Assembly: GCF_000482545.1 (NCBI RefSeq) | Contig: NZ_KI519454.1 | Coordinates: 2,020,954 to 2,084,953, forward strand | Source: Arthrobacter sp. 35W | GTDB lineage: Bacteria > Actinomycetota > Actinomycetes > Actinomycetales > Micrococcaceae | Direction: 5' to 3' | Length of the DNA stretch: 64,000 nt | Part shown: positions 36,551 to 44,173 of the stretch, piece after piece | Position numbering within the stretch: the first letter of the stretch is position 1 | How the letters are laid out: each line of letters starts with the position of its first letter | Notes under the pieces: model-generated | Databases searched by the model: none | Seen by the model: only the letters and a program-made list of their open reading frames with translations | What the model was told of the DNA's origin: nothing | Made by a program: the position numbers and the translations under genes

Positions 36551-37459
36551 ATGACTGATGCATCCCCGGGGCTGGACCCGATGGAATCCCTGTTGTCCCT
36601 GCTGGATCTCAGCGATGCCGACGGCGCCCGGACCGATGAAGAACTGTGCGTGGGCAAGTCCGAGCGCAACCCCGTCAGCGACCGCGTCTTCGGCGGCCAA
36701 GTGCTGGCCCAGTCGGTCATGGCAGCCATCCGGACCGTCGACGACGACAGACCCGTGCACTCGATGCACGCCTACTTCCTGCGGCCCGGGGATGCCCGCG
36801 AACCCATCACCTTCGGCGTTCAGCGGCTGCGCGACGGCCGCTCCTTTTCGGCCCGCCGCGCCCACGCCTACCAGGGCGGCGTGCCGATCCTGTCGATGAT
36901 CGCCTCCTTCCAGAAGCCCGACGCCGGCATTGAGCACCAGGAGCCGATGCCGCTGGACGTGCCGGACCCCGAGTCGGTGCCCAGCGCTGCCGACGTCCTT
37001 GGCGGCCTGGACCATCCGGTGGCGCAGGCCTGGGCCTTTGGCCGCCCCTTCGACATCCGCCACATCGACAGCAGCATCTACCTGACCGTGGACGGACGCC
37101 ACACCGCCCACCAGGCCGTGTGGATCAAGACCATCGGCCCCATGCCGGAAGACCAGAACCTCCACCGCGCGGCCCTGGCCTACGCCAGCGACTACACGCT
37201 GCTGGAGCCCTCGCTGCGCCGCCACGGCATCAGCTGGATCACCCAGGGCCTCAGCATCGCCAGCCTGGACCACGCCATGTGGTGGCACCGGCCGGTGAAG
37301 GTGGATGAGTGGCTGCTGTATGTAGCCGAGTCCCCCAGCGCCTCCGGGGCCCGCGGCCTGAACACCGGCCGGTTCTTTGACCGCGACGGCGTGCTGGTTG
37401 CCTCCGTGGCACAGGAGGGCATGATCCGCCTGCCCGCAGGGACCCCCGGCATCAGCTAG
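36551..37459 (+). CDS. tesB: Acyl-CoA thioesterase II
   Basis: Double-hotdog thioesterase of 302 residues. Both hotdog domains are present: DRVFGGQVLAQSVMAA with HSMHAYFLRPGD in the first, and LASLDHAMWWHRPVKVDEWLLY-like sequence (SIASLDHAMWWHRP) with the catalytic Asp in the second. ATG at 36551. It is divergent from the smaller thioesterase, so the two may share a control region. Confidence 0.93.
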   Translation: MTDASPGLDPMESLLSLLDLSDADGARTDEELCVGKSERNPVSDRVFGGQVLAQSVMAAIRTVDDDRPVHSMHAYFLRPGDAREPITFGVQRLRDGRSFSARRAHAYQGGVPILSMIASFQKPDAGIEHQEPMPLDVPDPESVPSAADVLGGLDHPVAQAWAFGRPFDIRHIDSSIYLTVDGRHTAHQAVWIKTIGPMPEDQNLHRAALAYASDYTLLEPSLRRHGISWITQGLSIASLDHAMWWHRPVKVDEWLLYVAESPSASGARGLNTGRFFDRDGVLVASVAQEGMIRLPAGTPGIS

Positions 37460-37536
37460 TCCACCCGCTGCCACGGGCGTAGATTTAGGCTGTCGCGTCC
37501 CTCCTTCGCAGGGATGCCTTCACAGGGGGCATGGCC

Positions 37537-38211
37537 ATGGCACTGGTACACGGATACGGAATCGTCGCTGGAACCCGGCAGAGCTACTACCGGGACCCGG
37601 TCAACAACTACGGCCAGTACTACCATGCCAATCTCATGGTCGGCACTCCCTCCGGGACGTACCACTGTGCCATCGACGTCGACAGCCACTCGGTGCCCAA
37701 CGGCGTCCAGTGGCGCGTGGTGAAGCTGAAACCCGCCATGCTCAAGGGGGTGGATGCGCTGGCGGATGGGTGGCATCCGCTCGCGTCGAATGCCACCTCA
37801 GGTGCCCTGGACTACATCCGCAACCCGGATCTGCGCCGGCGCTGGTGCCGCTGGTGGCCGGGGCCGCTGCACCGATTCAATCTGCAGCTGCCGTTTGTCC
37901 GCTGGCCCCTCTGCAACATTCCGTGGAAGTCCGGCGTGAGTACTGATGCGCTGGCGGATCTTGAGCCGCTGATCGCCCAGGCCCAGCGGGTGTTTGTCTT
38001 TGGGGAGCCCTTCCACGACGGCAATCTCGGGGTCCACAACATCCACCAGAACCAGGGCGATCCCATTGGATCCGACTTTTCGGCCTCCAACGCCATCTGG
38101 CAGGACGGTGGAACCATTCTCCAGCTCCCTGACGGCTCCTACTGGGCCTTCTGCAACAAGTTCCAGACGCAATCCGACCACACGGACAATACGGGCAGGC
38201 CGCTGCCTTAG
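37537..38211 (+). CDS. DUF2278 family protein (YukJ-like)
   Basis: A 224-residue protein with MALVHGYGIVAGTRQSYYRD, YYHANLMVGTPSGTYHCAIDVDS and a C-terminal WQDGGTILQLPDGSYWAFCNKFQTQ block characteristic of DUF2278/YukJ. The function of the family is unknown; the mix of His, Asp and Gln in short strands suggests a hydrolase-like or binding fold, but that is speculation. GGGGG lies 7 nt before the ATG at 37537, preferred over the ATG two codons upstream. The gene stands alone. Confidence 0.82.
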   Translation: MALVHGYGIVAGTRQSYYRDPVNNYGQYYHANLMVGTPSGTYHCAIDVDSHSVPNGVQWRVVKLKPAMLKGVDALADGWHPLASNATSGALDYIRNPDLRRRWCRWWPGPLHRFNLQLPFVRWPLCNIPWKSGVSTDALADLEPLIAQAQRVFVFGEPFHDGNLGVHNIHQNQGDPIGSDFSASNAIWQDGGTILQLPDGSYWAFCNKFQTQSDHTDNTGRPLP

Positions 38212-38374
38212 GGGGCATTTGGCCTAACGTCTTTGTGGCGGCGGAGAATCCTTCCGGTGGCGTTGTCGATTTCCGGCGTCACCGTTCGTCGTAGTGGTGT
38301 AACGACAACCCAGGCGGTTCGAATGCGGGGTTCTTCCCCGGACTTCCGGCCGCCGCAGCCAAGGAGTGGACATC

Positions 38375-38755
38375 ATGACCAAGCAGTACGTTGCAGTGAT
38401 CGTTGAAGGCGAATTCGACCCCTCACTGGTCACGGAAAAGTTGTGGAACGACACCATGGCCGCCCATGGCGCCTTTGCGGCAGCGGTTGAGGCCGCCGGG
38501 GGCCGCGTCATCTCTACCGGCGGACTCGATGCCGCCCACGCCGTCTCCATCCACCCCGGGCAGGACGGCGGACCGGCCGTCTTCACCGATGGACCGTTTG
38601 CCGAGGCCAAGGAAGTCAACCACGGCTTCTACCTGTTGGAGCTGCCCGACGACGCCGACGTCCACGCCCTGGCCGCCATGATCCCCAGCGGCGGCCATGT
38701 GGACCTCTACCCCGTCATGACCGAAGCCGACTACCCCGACCCCGCCGGTGGTTGA
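38375..38755 (+). CDS. DGPF/YCII-related domain protein, partner of the ECF42-type sigma factor
   Basis: A 126-residue dimeric alpha-beta-barrel-type protein with the diagnostic DGPFAEAKEVNHGFYLLEL and the N-terminal TKQYVAVIVEGEF. DGPF proteins are encoded beside ECF42 sigma factors and are thought to be their co-occurring partners of unknown role. AAGGAG lies 8 nt before the ATG at 38375. The stop TGA is inside the GGTGGTTGAGCC sequence that begins the repeat at 38747, so the element supplies the end of this gene. Confidence 0.9.
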   Translation: MTKQYVAVIVEGEFDPSLVTEKLWNDTMAAHGAFAAAVEAAGGRVISTGGLDAAHAVSIHPGQDGGPAVFTDGPFAEAKEVNHGFYLLELPDDADVHALAAMIPSGGHVDLYPVMTEADYPDPAGG

Positions 38756-38845
38756 GCCCATTCGCTGGTCGAGCTTGGGGCCACGCCAGCCGGGTTCCCT
38801 GGCCGAGCGGAGCGAGGTTAGGGGGCTGGTGGGGAGCGAGACCCC
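38747..38845. repeat. GGTGGTCGAGC-type repeat, copy 2
   Basis: GGTGGTTGAGCCC...CTGGTCGAGCTTGGGGCCACG...GGTGGGGAGCGAGACCCC. It shares order and wording with the element at 32099-32215 but is diverged. It separates the DGPF gene from the sigma-factor gene and covers the first codons of the longest possible sigma-factor frame. Confidence 0.7.
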
Positions 38846-38867
38846 GGCCACGGCGTATCAATGGACT

Positions 38868-40082
38868 GTGCCTGCCTCTCTTGAAGACGTGTACCGCCGC
38901 GACTGGCCCTTGATCGTTGGTGCCGTCGCCCGCTACACCTCGGACCTCACCCTGGCGGAGGACTGCGTCCAGGAGGCCGTCATCCGGGCGCTGGCCCTCG
39001 ACGGTGAACTCCGCAACCCCGCCGCATGGATCACCACCACGGCCCGGCGGATCGCCGTCGATGCGCTCCGGCGCCGCCAAACCCAGGCGCGCCTCCTTCC
39101 ACAGCTGGCGCGGGAGCCGATGGAAAGAGACGCAGCTGAAATGACCGAACCCTTTGCTGGAGACGAGCGCCTGCTGCTGATCACCCTGATTTCCACCCCC
39201 GAACTCAGCGAGCAGGACCGGGTGGCGATGGCCTTGCGCTTTGTCTGCGGCCAGAGCACCGCGGACATCGCCCGCGTCCTGCTCGTCCCGGAAACCACTC
39301 TGGCAGCGAGGCTCACCCGCGCCAAGAAGCGCATCTCCGCTTCGGGTCTGCCACCCGCGGACTCCAACGACTTGGTGCCACACATCGACACCATCTTGAC
39401 CACGTTGTACCTGCTGTACACAGTCGGCCACGGCGCTTCGCCGGGCCCCGGCAACGTGCCGCAGACCGTCCGTGCAACGGCCATCAGCCTGTGCCGCGAT
39501 CTGGTCAGGCTGCATCCGGAGCACCTCGAGTCGAAGGGCTTGCTCGCGCTGTTGCTGCTCACCGAGGCCCGCCAAGCCGGGTTTCCTTCCTCGGACGACG
39601 ACGGCGCCCGGCCAAGTCTGGAGGAGGCCGACAGATCGCTTTGGGACCAGGCCCTGATCACCGAAGGGATGCTGCTAGCCGCCGCTGCACTGCCGGGCGG
39701 CGGCCGGTTCTCACTTCAGGCAGGCATCTCCGGGATCCACGACGCCGCCCCAACATGGGAGGCCACCGACTGGCCTGCCATCACGCGGCTGTACGAGCGC
39801 CTGTACGCGGTCTGGCCGGCTCCCGTCGTCGTACTGAACCGCATCATCGCCCGCGGCCTGAGCCCCGACGTCGGCCCAGAAGCCGCGCTGGACGATCTCG
39901 ATTCCTCCTGGCCGACACCAAGCGGACCGCTCGCCGGACAGGTCTGGGCTGCACGGGCCGATCTCCTGCGGCGGATTGGACGCAGCGCTGAGGCCGCAGA
40001 ATCGTACCGTGAGGCGCTGGCCAGTGACCTGGCCGATGACGACAAACAGTTCCTCCGCCGTCGGCTCGCCTCCTTGGAGTAA
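38868..40082 (+). CDS. ECF sigma factor, ECF42-like, with C-terminal TPR-type extension
   Basis: RNA polymerase sigma factor of about 404 residues. Sigma region 2 is SLEDVYRRDWPLIVGAVARY to RNPAAWITTTARRIAVDALRR; region 4 is LSEQDRVAMALRFVCGQSTA to ARLTRAKKRI. A long helical C-terminal domain (about 200-404) ends in AESYREALASDLADDDKQFLRRRL, as in ECF42 proteins. The partner DGPF gene lies directly upstream. No anti-sigma factor is nearby; in ECF42 the C-terminal extension is needed for activity (published for Streptomyces). The start is uncertain: I use GTG 38868, just after the repeat; a GTG at 38748 is in frame but would translate the repeat. Confidence 0.88.
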   Translation: MPASLEDVYRRDWPLIVGAVARYTSDLTLAEDCVQEAVIRALALDGELRNPAAWITTTARRIAVDALRRRQTQARLLPQLAREPMERDAAEMTEPFAGDERLLLITLISTPELSEQDRVAMALRFVCGQSTADIARVLLVPETTLAARLTRAKKRISASGLPPADSNDLVPHIDTILTTLYLLYTVGHGASPGPGNVPQTVRATAISLCRDLVRLHPEHLESKGLLALLLLTEARQAGFPSSDDDGARPSLEEADRSLWDQALITEGMLLAAAALPGGGRFSLQAGISGIHDAAPTWEATDWPAITRLYERLYAVWPAPVVVLNRIIARGLSPDVGPEAALDDLDSSWPTPSGPLAGQVWAARADLLRRIGRSAEAAESYREALASDLADDDKQFLRRRLASLE

Positions 40083-40114
40083 CCGCATCCCGGTCCGGGC
40101 CCTTAAACGCCGAA

Positions 40115-40143
40115 TGGCCGGCCCCAAAAAGGGGCCGGCCATC
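40115..40143. terminator. Bidirectional terminator between the sigma-factor gene and ettA
   Basis: Perfect 12-bp stem ATGGCCGGCCCC / GGGGCCGGCCAT with loop AAAAA, placed between convergent genes (32 nt after one stop, 33 nt after the other). Confidence 0.85.
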
Positions 40144-40176
40144 CGCGTCCCGCTGGTGCAGCGGGCGGAGAATCGC

Positions 40177-41859
40177 TTAGTCGCGGGTCAGGCGGCGGTG
40201 GGTGACGCGGTGCGGACGGGCCGCATCGGCGCCCAGACGCTCGATCTTGTTCTCCTCGTAGGACTCAAAGTTGCCCTCGAACCAGTACCAGTTGGCCGGG
40301 TTCTCCGGGGTGCCTTCGTAGGCCAGGATGTGGGTGGACACCCGGTCCAGGAACCAGCGATCGTGCGAGACCACCACGGCACAGCCGGGGAATTCCAGCA
40401 GCGCGTTCTCAAGGCTGCTGAGGGTTTCCACGTCGAGGTCGTTGGTGGGCTCATCGAGGAGCAGGAGGTTTCCACCCTGCTTCAGGGTCAGCGCCAGGTT
40501 CAGACGGTTGCGCTCACCACCGGAGAGCACACCTGCCTTCTTCTGCTGGTCCGGGCCCTTGAAGCCGAAGGCGGCAACATAGGCGCGGGACGGCATCTCG
40601 ACGTTGCCGACCTGGATGTAGTCCAGACCGTCAGAGACAACCTCCCACAGGGATTTGTTCGGGTCGATGCCGCCGCGGCTCTGGTCCGCGTAGGAGATCT
40701 TGACCGAATCACCGATCTTGAGCTCACCGCCGTCGAGCGGTTCAAGGCCCACGATGGTCTTGAACAGCGTCGTCTTACCGACACCGTTCGGGCCGATGAC
40801 GCCGACGATGCCGTTGCGCGGTAGGGTGAACGTCAGGCCGTCGATCAGCGTGCGGTCGTCGAAGCTCTTCTGCAGGTTGGTCGCCTCCAGCACCACGCCA
40901 CCCAGGCGCGGTCCCGGCGGGATCTGGATCTCTTCGAAGTCAAGCTTGCGGGTCCGGTCTGCCTCGGCAGCCATTTCCTCGTAGCGGGCCAGACGGGCCT
41001 TGGACTTGGTCTGGCGGCCCTTGGCGTTCGAGCGCACCCACTCCAATTCCTCAGTCAGACGCTTGGCCATCTTGGCGTCCTTCTTGCCCTGGACTTCCAG
41101 ACGAGCGCGCTTCTTCTCCAGGTAGGTGGAGTAGTTGCCCTCGTAGGGGTACAGGTGGCCGCGGTCCACTTCGGCGATCCACTCGGCCACGTGGTCGAGG
41201 AAGTACCTATCGTGGGTGACGGCGAGGACGGCGCCGGCGTAGCTCTTCAGGTGCTGCTCCAGCCACAGCACGCTCTCGGCGTCCAGATGGTTGGTGGGCT
41301 CATCGAGCAGCAGCAGGTCAGGCTTCTGCAGCAGCAGCTTGCACAGGGCAACACGGCGGCGCTCACCACCGGAGAGGACTGTGACGTCGGAGTCGCCCGG
41401 CGGGCAGCGCAGCGCATCCATGGCCTGCTCGAGCTGGGAATCCAGATCCCACGCGTCGGCGGCATCGATGGCTTCCTGCAGCTTGCCCATTTCCTCGAGC
41501 AGCGCGTCGAAGTCGGCATCGGGGCTGGCCATTTCCTCGGAGATCGCGTTGAAACGCTCGATCTTGCCGTGGATCTCGGCCACACCTTCCTGGACGTTGC
41601 CCAGAACGGTCTTTTCCTCGTTCAGCGGCGGCTCCTGCAGCAGGATGCCGACGGTGTAGCCGGGGCTCAGGCGAGCCTCGCCGTTCGAGGGGGTGTCCAG
41701 ACCAGCCATGATCTTCAGGATGGTGGACTTACCGGCACCGTTAGGGCCAACGACACCAATCTTGGCACCAGGGAAGAACGACATGCTTACGTCGTCAAGA
41801 ATGAGTTTTTCGCCAACGGCCTTGCGAGCCTTGGTCATCGTGTAGATAAATTCCGCCAT
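40177..41859 (-). CDS. ettA: Energy-dependent translational throttle protein EttA (ABC-F)
   Basis: ABC-F ATPase that binds the ribosomal E site and gates the start of elongation according to ATP/ADP ratio. The 560-residue protein has two ABC domains: Walker A GPNGAGKST and GPNGVGKTT, signatures LSGGERRRVAL and LSGGERNRLNL, and Walker B LLLLDEPTNHLD and LLLLDEPTNDLD. The linker holds the P-site tRNA interaction motif region (KKDAKMAKRLTEELEWVRS) and RKLDFEEIQIPPGPRLG, characteristic of EttA rather than drug-resistance ABC-F proteins. Monocistronic. Confidence 0.96.
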   Translation of the reverse strand: MAEFIYTMTKARKAVGEKLILDDVSMSFFPGAKIGVVGPNGAGKSTILKIMAGLDTPSNGEARLSPGYTVGILLQEPPLNEEKTVLGNVQEGVAEIHGKIERFNAISEEMASPDADFDALLEEMGKLQEAIDAADAWDLDSQLEQAMDALRCPPGDSDVTVLSGGERRRVALCKLLLQKPDLLLLDEPTNHLDAESVLWLEQHLKSYAGAVLAVTHDRYFLDHVAEWIAEVDRGHLYPYEGNYSTYLEKKRARLEVQGKKDAKMAKRLTEELEWVRSNAKGRQTKSKARLARYEEMAAEADRTRKLDFEEIQIPPGPRLGGVVLEATNLQKSFDDRTLIDGLTFTLPRNGIVGVIGPNGVGKTTLFKTIVGLEPLDGGELKIGDSVKISYADQSRGGIDPNKSLWEVVSDGLDYIQVGNVEMPSRAYVAAFGFKGPDQQKKAGVLSGGERNRLNLALTLKQGGNLLLLDEPTNDLDVETLSSLENALLEFPGCAVVVSHDRWFLDRVSTHILAYEGTPENPANWYWFEGNFESYEENKIERLGADAARPHRVTHRRLTRD

Positions 41860-41955
41860 GCTTCAAGGCTAGTGGGTGCCGGCGTATATCTCACATTCGC
41901 CGCCACTAGGTGTTAAGCACACTCTGCCCTTGCACCGTCCGGCGGGCGGCGGTTC

Positions 41956-42459
41956 CTAGTGCTGGTCCCCCACAAAGCAACGCCCGCTGGGAAGAACCGG
42001 CAGAACTGTGACGGCCACCTGGCCGTCGCGGACCTGGCCGATGACGCAGTCCTTGTCCGTCTTGGTGGCGGCTTCAATGGCATCGACGGCCAGGCCGGTG
42101 GGCGTCTTGTCGATCGAAACCTCAACATTGTCGAGGACGACGCCGGCGGCCACCATCGCTGCCTTCATCTCATCCCGGGTGGGCTTGCCGTTGACGGCGG
42201 CCAGCTTGGTGAGCTGACCGGTGATAGCGGCACTGACCTGCTCTGTGAGGGTCGGCGGACTGGGAGGTGCCAGCGGGTTGTCGGTCGCTGCTGGCTGCGA
42301 CGTGGCGGTGGGCTTCGGCACGGCGCCGTTGTTGTTGGGAAACATAGAGCATCCGCTGACGCCCAGGACTGCGGCGAGTGCCACTGCGGCTGCAGCGGCA
42401 CGCAGGCCTAGGCGGGTGGATTGCTTCCGGCTAGGCGCCGGGAATTGTTCCGAAGTCAC
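41956..42459 (-). CDS. Putative exported lipoprotein (DUF6993-like)
   Basis: A 167-residue protein with an N-terminal basic segment, a hydrophobic core (LRAAAAAVALAAVLGVSGC) ending in a lipobox with the lipidated Cys in VSGC, then a Pro/Thr/Ala-rich linker. A small folded domain (LTEQVSAAITGQLTKLAAV ... DCVIGQVRDGQVAVTVLPVL) contains two Cys (KDCVIG, GRCFVG) that may form a disulfide. Function is unknown. Start GTG at 42459 is chosen for the signal sequence; longer frames overlap the SSB gene. The gene overlaps or abuts the ssb stop region and is co-oriented. Confidence 0.78.
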   Translation of the reverse strand: MTSEQFPAPSRKQSTRLGLRAAAAAVALAAVLGVSGCSMFPNNNGAVPKPTATSQPAATDNPLAPPSPPTLTEQVSAAITGQLTKLAAVNGKPTRDEMKAAMVAAGVVLDNVEVSIDKTPTGLAVDAIEAATKTDKDCVIGQVRDGQVAVTVLPVLPSGRCFVGDQH

Positions 42460-42478
42460 CCCGCCATTCTGCCACGGC

Positions 42479-43105
42479 TCAGAACGGAGCCTGGGCACCA
42501 AGAAGTTCACCCGTCATGGGGTCGAATTCCTCAGACTCATCGGTGTCCTCGCCGTCAGCGCCGCCGCTTCCACCGTCCGTGGTCGTCTCGGCGCTGGCCG
42601 CCTCATCAGGTTCGTCCTCGAACTCGTCCTGGTCGCCGTCGCGCTCCCCCATGGTCCGTTCCATGGCGGGGCTGTCTGCAGTGTGCGGGATCGCGTCATG
42701 GTGCGCTGACCCGGACAGGCGCATCGCTTCATCTTCGCGGCGCTGCGCGTTTTGCCGCTGGTAGACGGCGGTGCCGAAATTGAGGTCATGGCCCAGCGAC
42801 TCAGCAGCCAGATCGAGCGACGCCGCCATGGTGCCGTCGTTCTTGGTCCAGTGCCGCAGCTTCAATCGGCCAGTGACGAGCACCTTCTCCCCCTTCTTGA
42901 TGCTGAACGCCGTGTTCTGCGCAAGAAAGCGAAAGGTCGAAACTTGGTACCAGTTGACGTCGCCGTCAGCCCACAGGCCGGTGGCCTTGTCCTGCCGGCG
43001 CTCGGTGCAGCCCAGCAGGAACGAGGCAATGGGCACCCCCTGCTCGCTGATGATCATCCTGACGTCGCTGGCCACGAAACCGCGGAGCGTGATGCTGTCT
43101 GACAT
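42479..43105 (-). CDS. Single-stranded DNA-binding protein (SSB paralogue)
   Basis: A 208-residue OB-fold protein. The N-terminal domain SITLRGFVASDVRMIISEQG, WYQVSTFRFLAQNTAFSIKKG, EKVLVTGRLKLRHWTKNDG is SSB-like; a Glu/Asp-rich disordered tail ends EEFDPMTGELLGAQAPF, a weak version of the interaction tip DDDIPF. Because it is not beside rpsF/rpsR/rplI and its core diverges from the primary SSB, it is probably the SsbB-type paralogue. ATG at 43105 is preceded by GGGAAGG. It may be co-transcribed with the lipoprotein. Confidence 0.85.
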   Translation of the reverse strand: MSDSITLRGFVASDVRMIISEQGVPIASFLLGCTERRQDKATGLWADGDVNWYQVSTFRFLAQNTAFSIKKGEKVLVTGRLKLRHWTKNDGTMAASLDLAAESLGHDLNFGTAVYQRQNAQRREDEAMRLSGSAHHDAIPHTADSPAMERTMGERDGDQDEFEDEPDEAASAETTTDGGSGGADGEDTDESEEFDPMTGELLGAQAPF

Positions 43106-43352
43106 GTCATTGCCTTCCCTGGACACCGCCGCGGCGGTCGCGAATGGATGATTCAAGCTAAGCGCCGATCGGTCGTGCCCGGGTCTCGGCAGTGCCGGGA
43201 TGTGGACTCGTTTGTGCAGCCCGGGACCTGTGCAGGACTCGGCATCAATTTGCCGTGGGCCAGGGCAACGTCAAATGCGTATTCAGTCCTGACGTATTGA
43301 TAGAGTGAATGCCGGTTCAGCGTCCTGCAACAGCAGGCTCGCCAGGGCCAAC

Positions 43353-43428
43353 GCCTCGGTAGCTCAGCGGATAGAGCAGGAGCCTTCTAATCTCTTGGTC
43401 GTGGGTTCGATTCCCGCCCGGGGCACCA
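43353..43428 (+). tRNA. tRNA-Arg (TCT)
   Basis: Acceptor GCCTCGG/CCGGGGC, D-arm GTAGCTCAGCGGATAGAGC, anticodon loop CTTCTAA (TCT), T-arm GTGGGTTCGATTCCCGC and encoded CCA end at 43426-43428. Such tRNA genes are common integration sites, and the accessory region begins immediately downstream. Confidence 0.97.
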
Positions 43429-43432
43429 ATAT

Positions 43433-43472
43433 GATGTCTCGGGACATGGTTCCCACCATGTCCCGCGACATC
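43433..43472. repeat. Palindrome between tRNA-Arg and its terminator
   Basis: Seventeen-bp arms with one mismatch (GATGTCTCGGGACATGG at 43433-43449, CCATGTCCCGCGACATC at 43456-43472), loop TTCCCA. It sits 4 nt after the encoded CCA end and just before the terminator. Confidence 0.7.
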
Positions 43473-43476
43473 GGTT

Positions 43477-43502
43477 ACACCCCGGTCTTCGGACCGGGGT
43501 GT
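43477..43502 (+). terminator. Intrinsic terminator of tRNA-Arg
   Basis: Eleven-bp stem ACACCCCGGTC / GACCGGGGTGT closed by a TTCG tetraloop and followed by TTCTTTTT. Confidence 0.93.
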
Positions 43503-43518
43503 TTCTTTTTGGTCTGGT

Positions 43519-43790
43519 AGTCCCGGGCTTCATCCAATACGAACTCGGCAGGGACCTCGCCCACACCCTAGCGAACAACGATCACATCGCTGTCCACCGT
43601 GAGCAGCCGCACTGGTTGATGCTTGTAGGACCGGCCGATCCCCCGATGCCGGTGCCTGCCCGCGTAGCGCGCGCTGGCGGTTCCGTGCGTGTCAATCCGG
43701 TCCATGCGCATCCGGAAATGCCGGTCCTGGACCGTGGCTGCCAGCGCGGCCTTGGGCGATGTTGCTGCATAGGTGTGTGCCGGCCCAGTG
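43519..43790 (-). pseudogene. IS481-family transposase remnant (C-terminus)
   Basis: The minus-strand translation runs SPKAALAATVQDRHFRMRMD, RIDTHGTASARYAGRHRHRG, IGRSYKHQPVRLLTVDSDVI, VVR, an in-frame TAG, then GVGEVPAEFVLDEARDYQ. This parallels the C-terminal end of IS481/IS3-like integrases (RxRxDRVDxxGxVTLRYxGRxHHIGxGR ... LLREL..DPTRDYQ). The rest of the transposase is missing. It abuts the tRNA-Arg terminator and marks a mobile-element scar at the tRNA. Confidence 0.75.
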
Positions 43791-43814
43791 CCGGTGTGGC
43801 CGCTCCCGGGCCGC

Positions 43815-44159
43815 CTAGCCTGTCGGGGCGGGACCACCATGTTCCATCCAGTGCAGTGTTGTCCCGGCGCTGGCGAAGCCGTAGTCCACGCTGACGCTGC
43901 CGCCCTCCGGCGCGCCCCTAAGAACTCCAGTGATCCTGCGGCCGCCCGGCTCGAAGGACAGCTGCTGCAGGGGCACCCCGCCGACCATGATCCGCGGCGG
44001 CACCACTGCCATGTGCAGGTTCACACCGGTGATGGCGACGTCGTACACGCCCCGGGTGGTAGCGGGACTGGCCGCAGCCTTGTCGACGCGGATCCACGCT
44101 CGGCGCCCCTGGGTCTCCTGACGGCCGGATCCGGCTGCGAGGTCACGCTCCTGTGCCAT
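43815..44159 (-). CDS. Hypothetical protein downstream of the multidomain hydrolase
   Basis: A 114-residue protein with a polar N-terminus and a beta-rich core (GVYDVAITGVNLHMAVVPPR, LQQLSFEPGGRRITGVLRG). It begins 14 nt after the stop of the 1022-residue hydrolase gene with an excellent ribosome binding site (GGGAGGGG, 5 nt from the ATG), so the two form an operon. No motif, signal peptide or homologue is recognised. A carbohydrate-binding-like accessory protein is conceivable from the strand pattern but unproven. Confidence 0.7.
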   Translation of the reverse strand: MAQERDLAAGSGRQETQGRRAWIRVDKAAASPATTRGVYDVAITGVNLHMAVVPPRIMVGGVPLQQLSFEPGGRRITGVLRGAPEGGSVSVDYGFASAGTTLHWMEHGGPAPTG

Positions 44160-44173
44160 GTCTGCCCCTCCCT

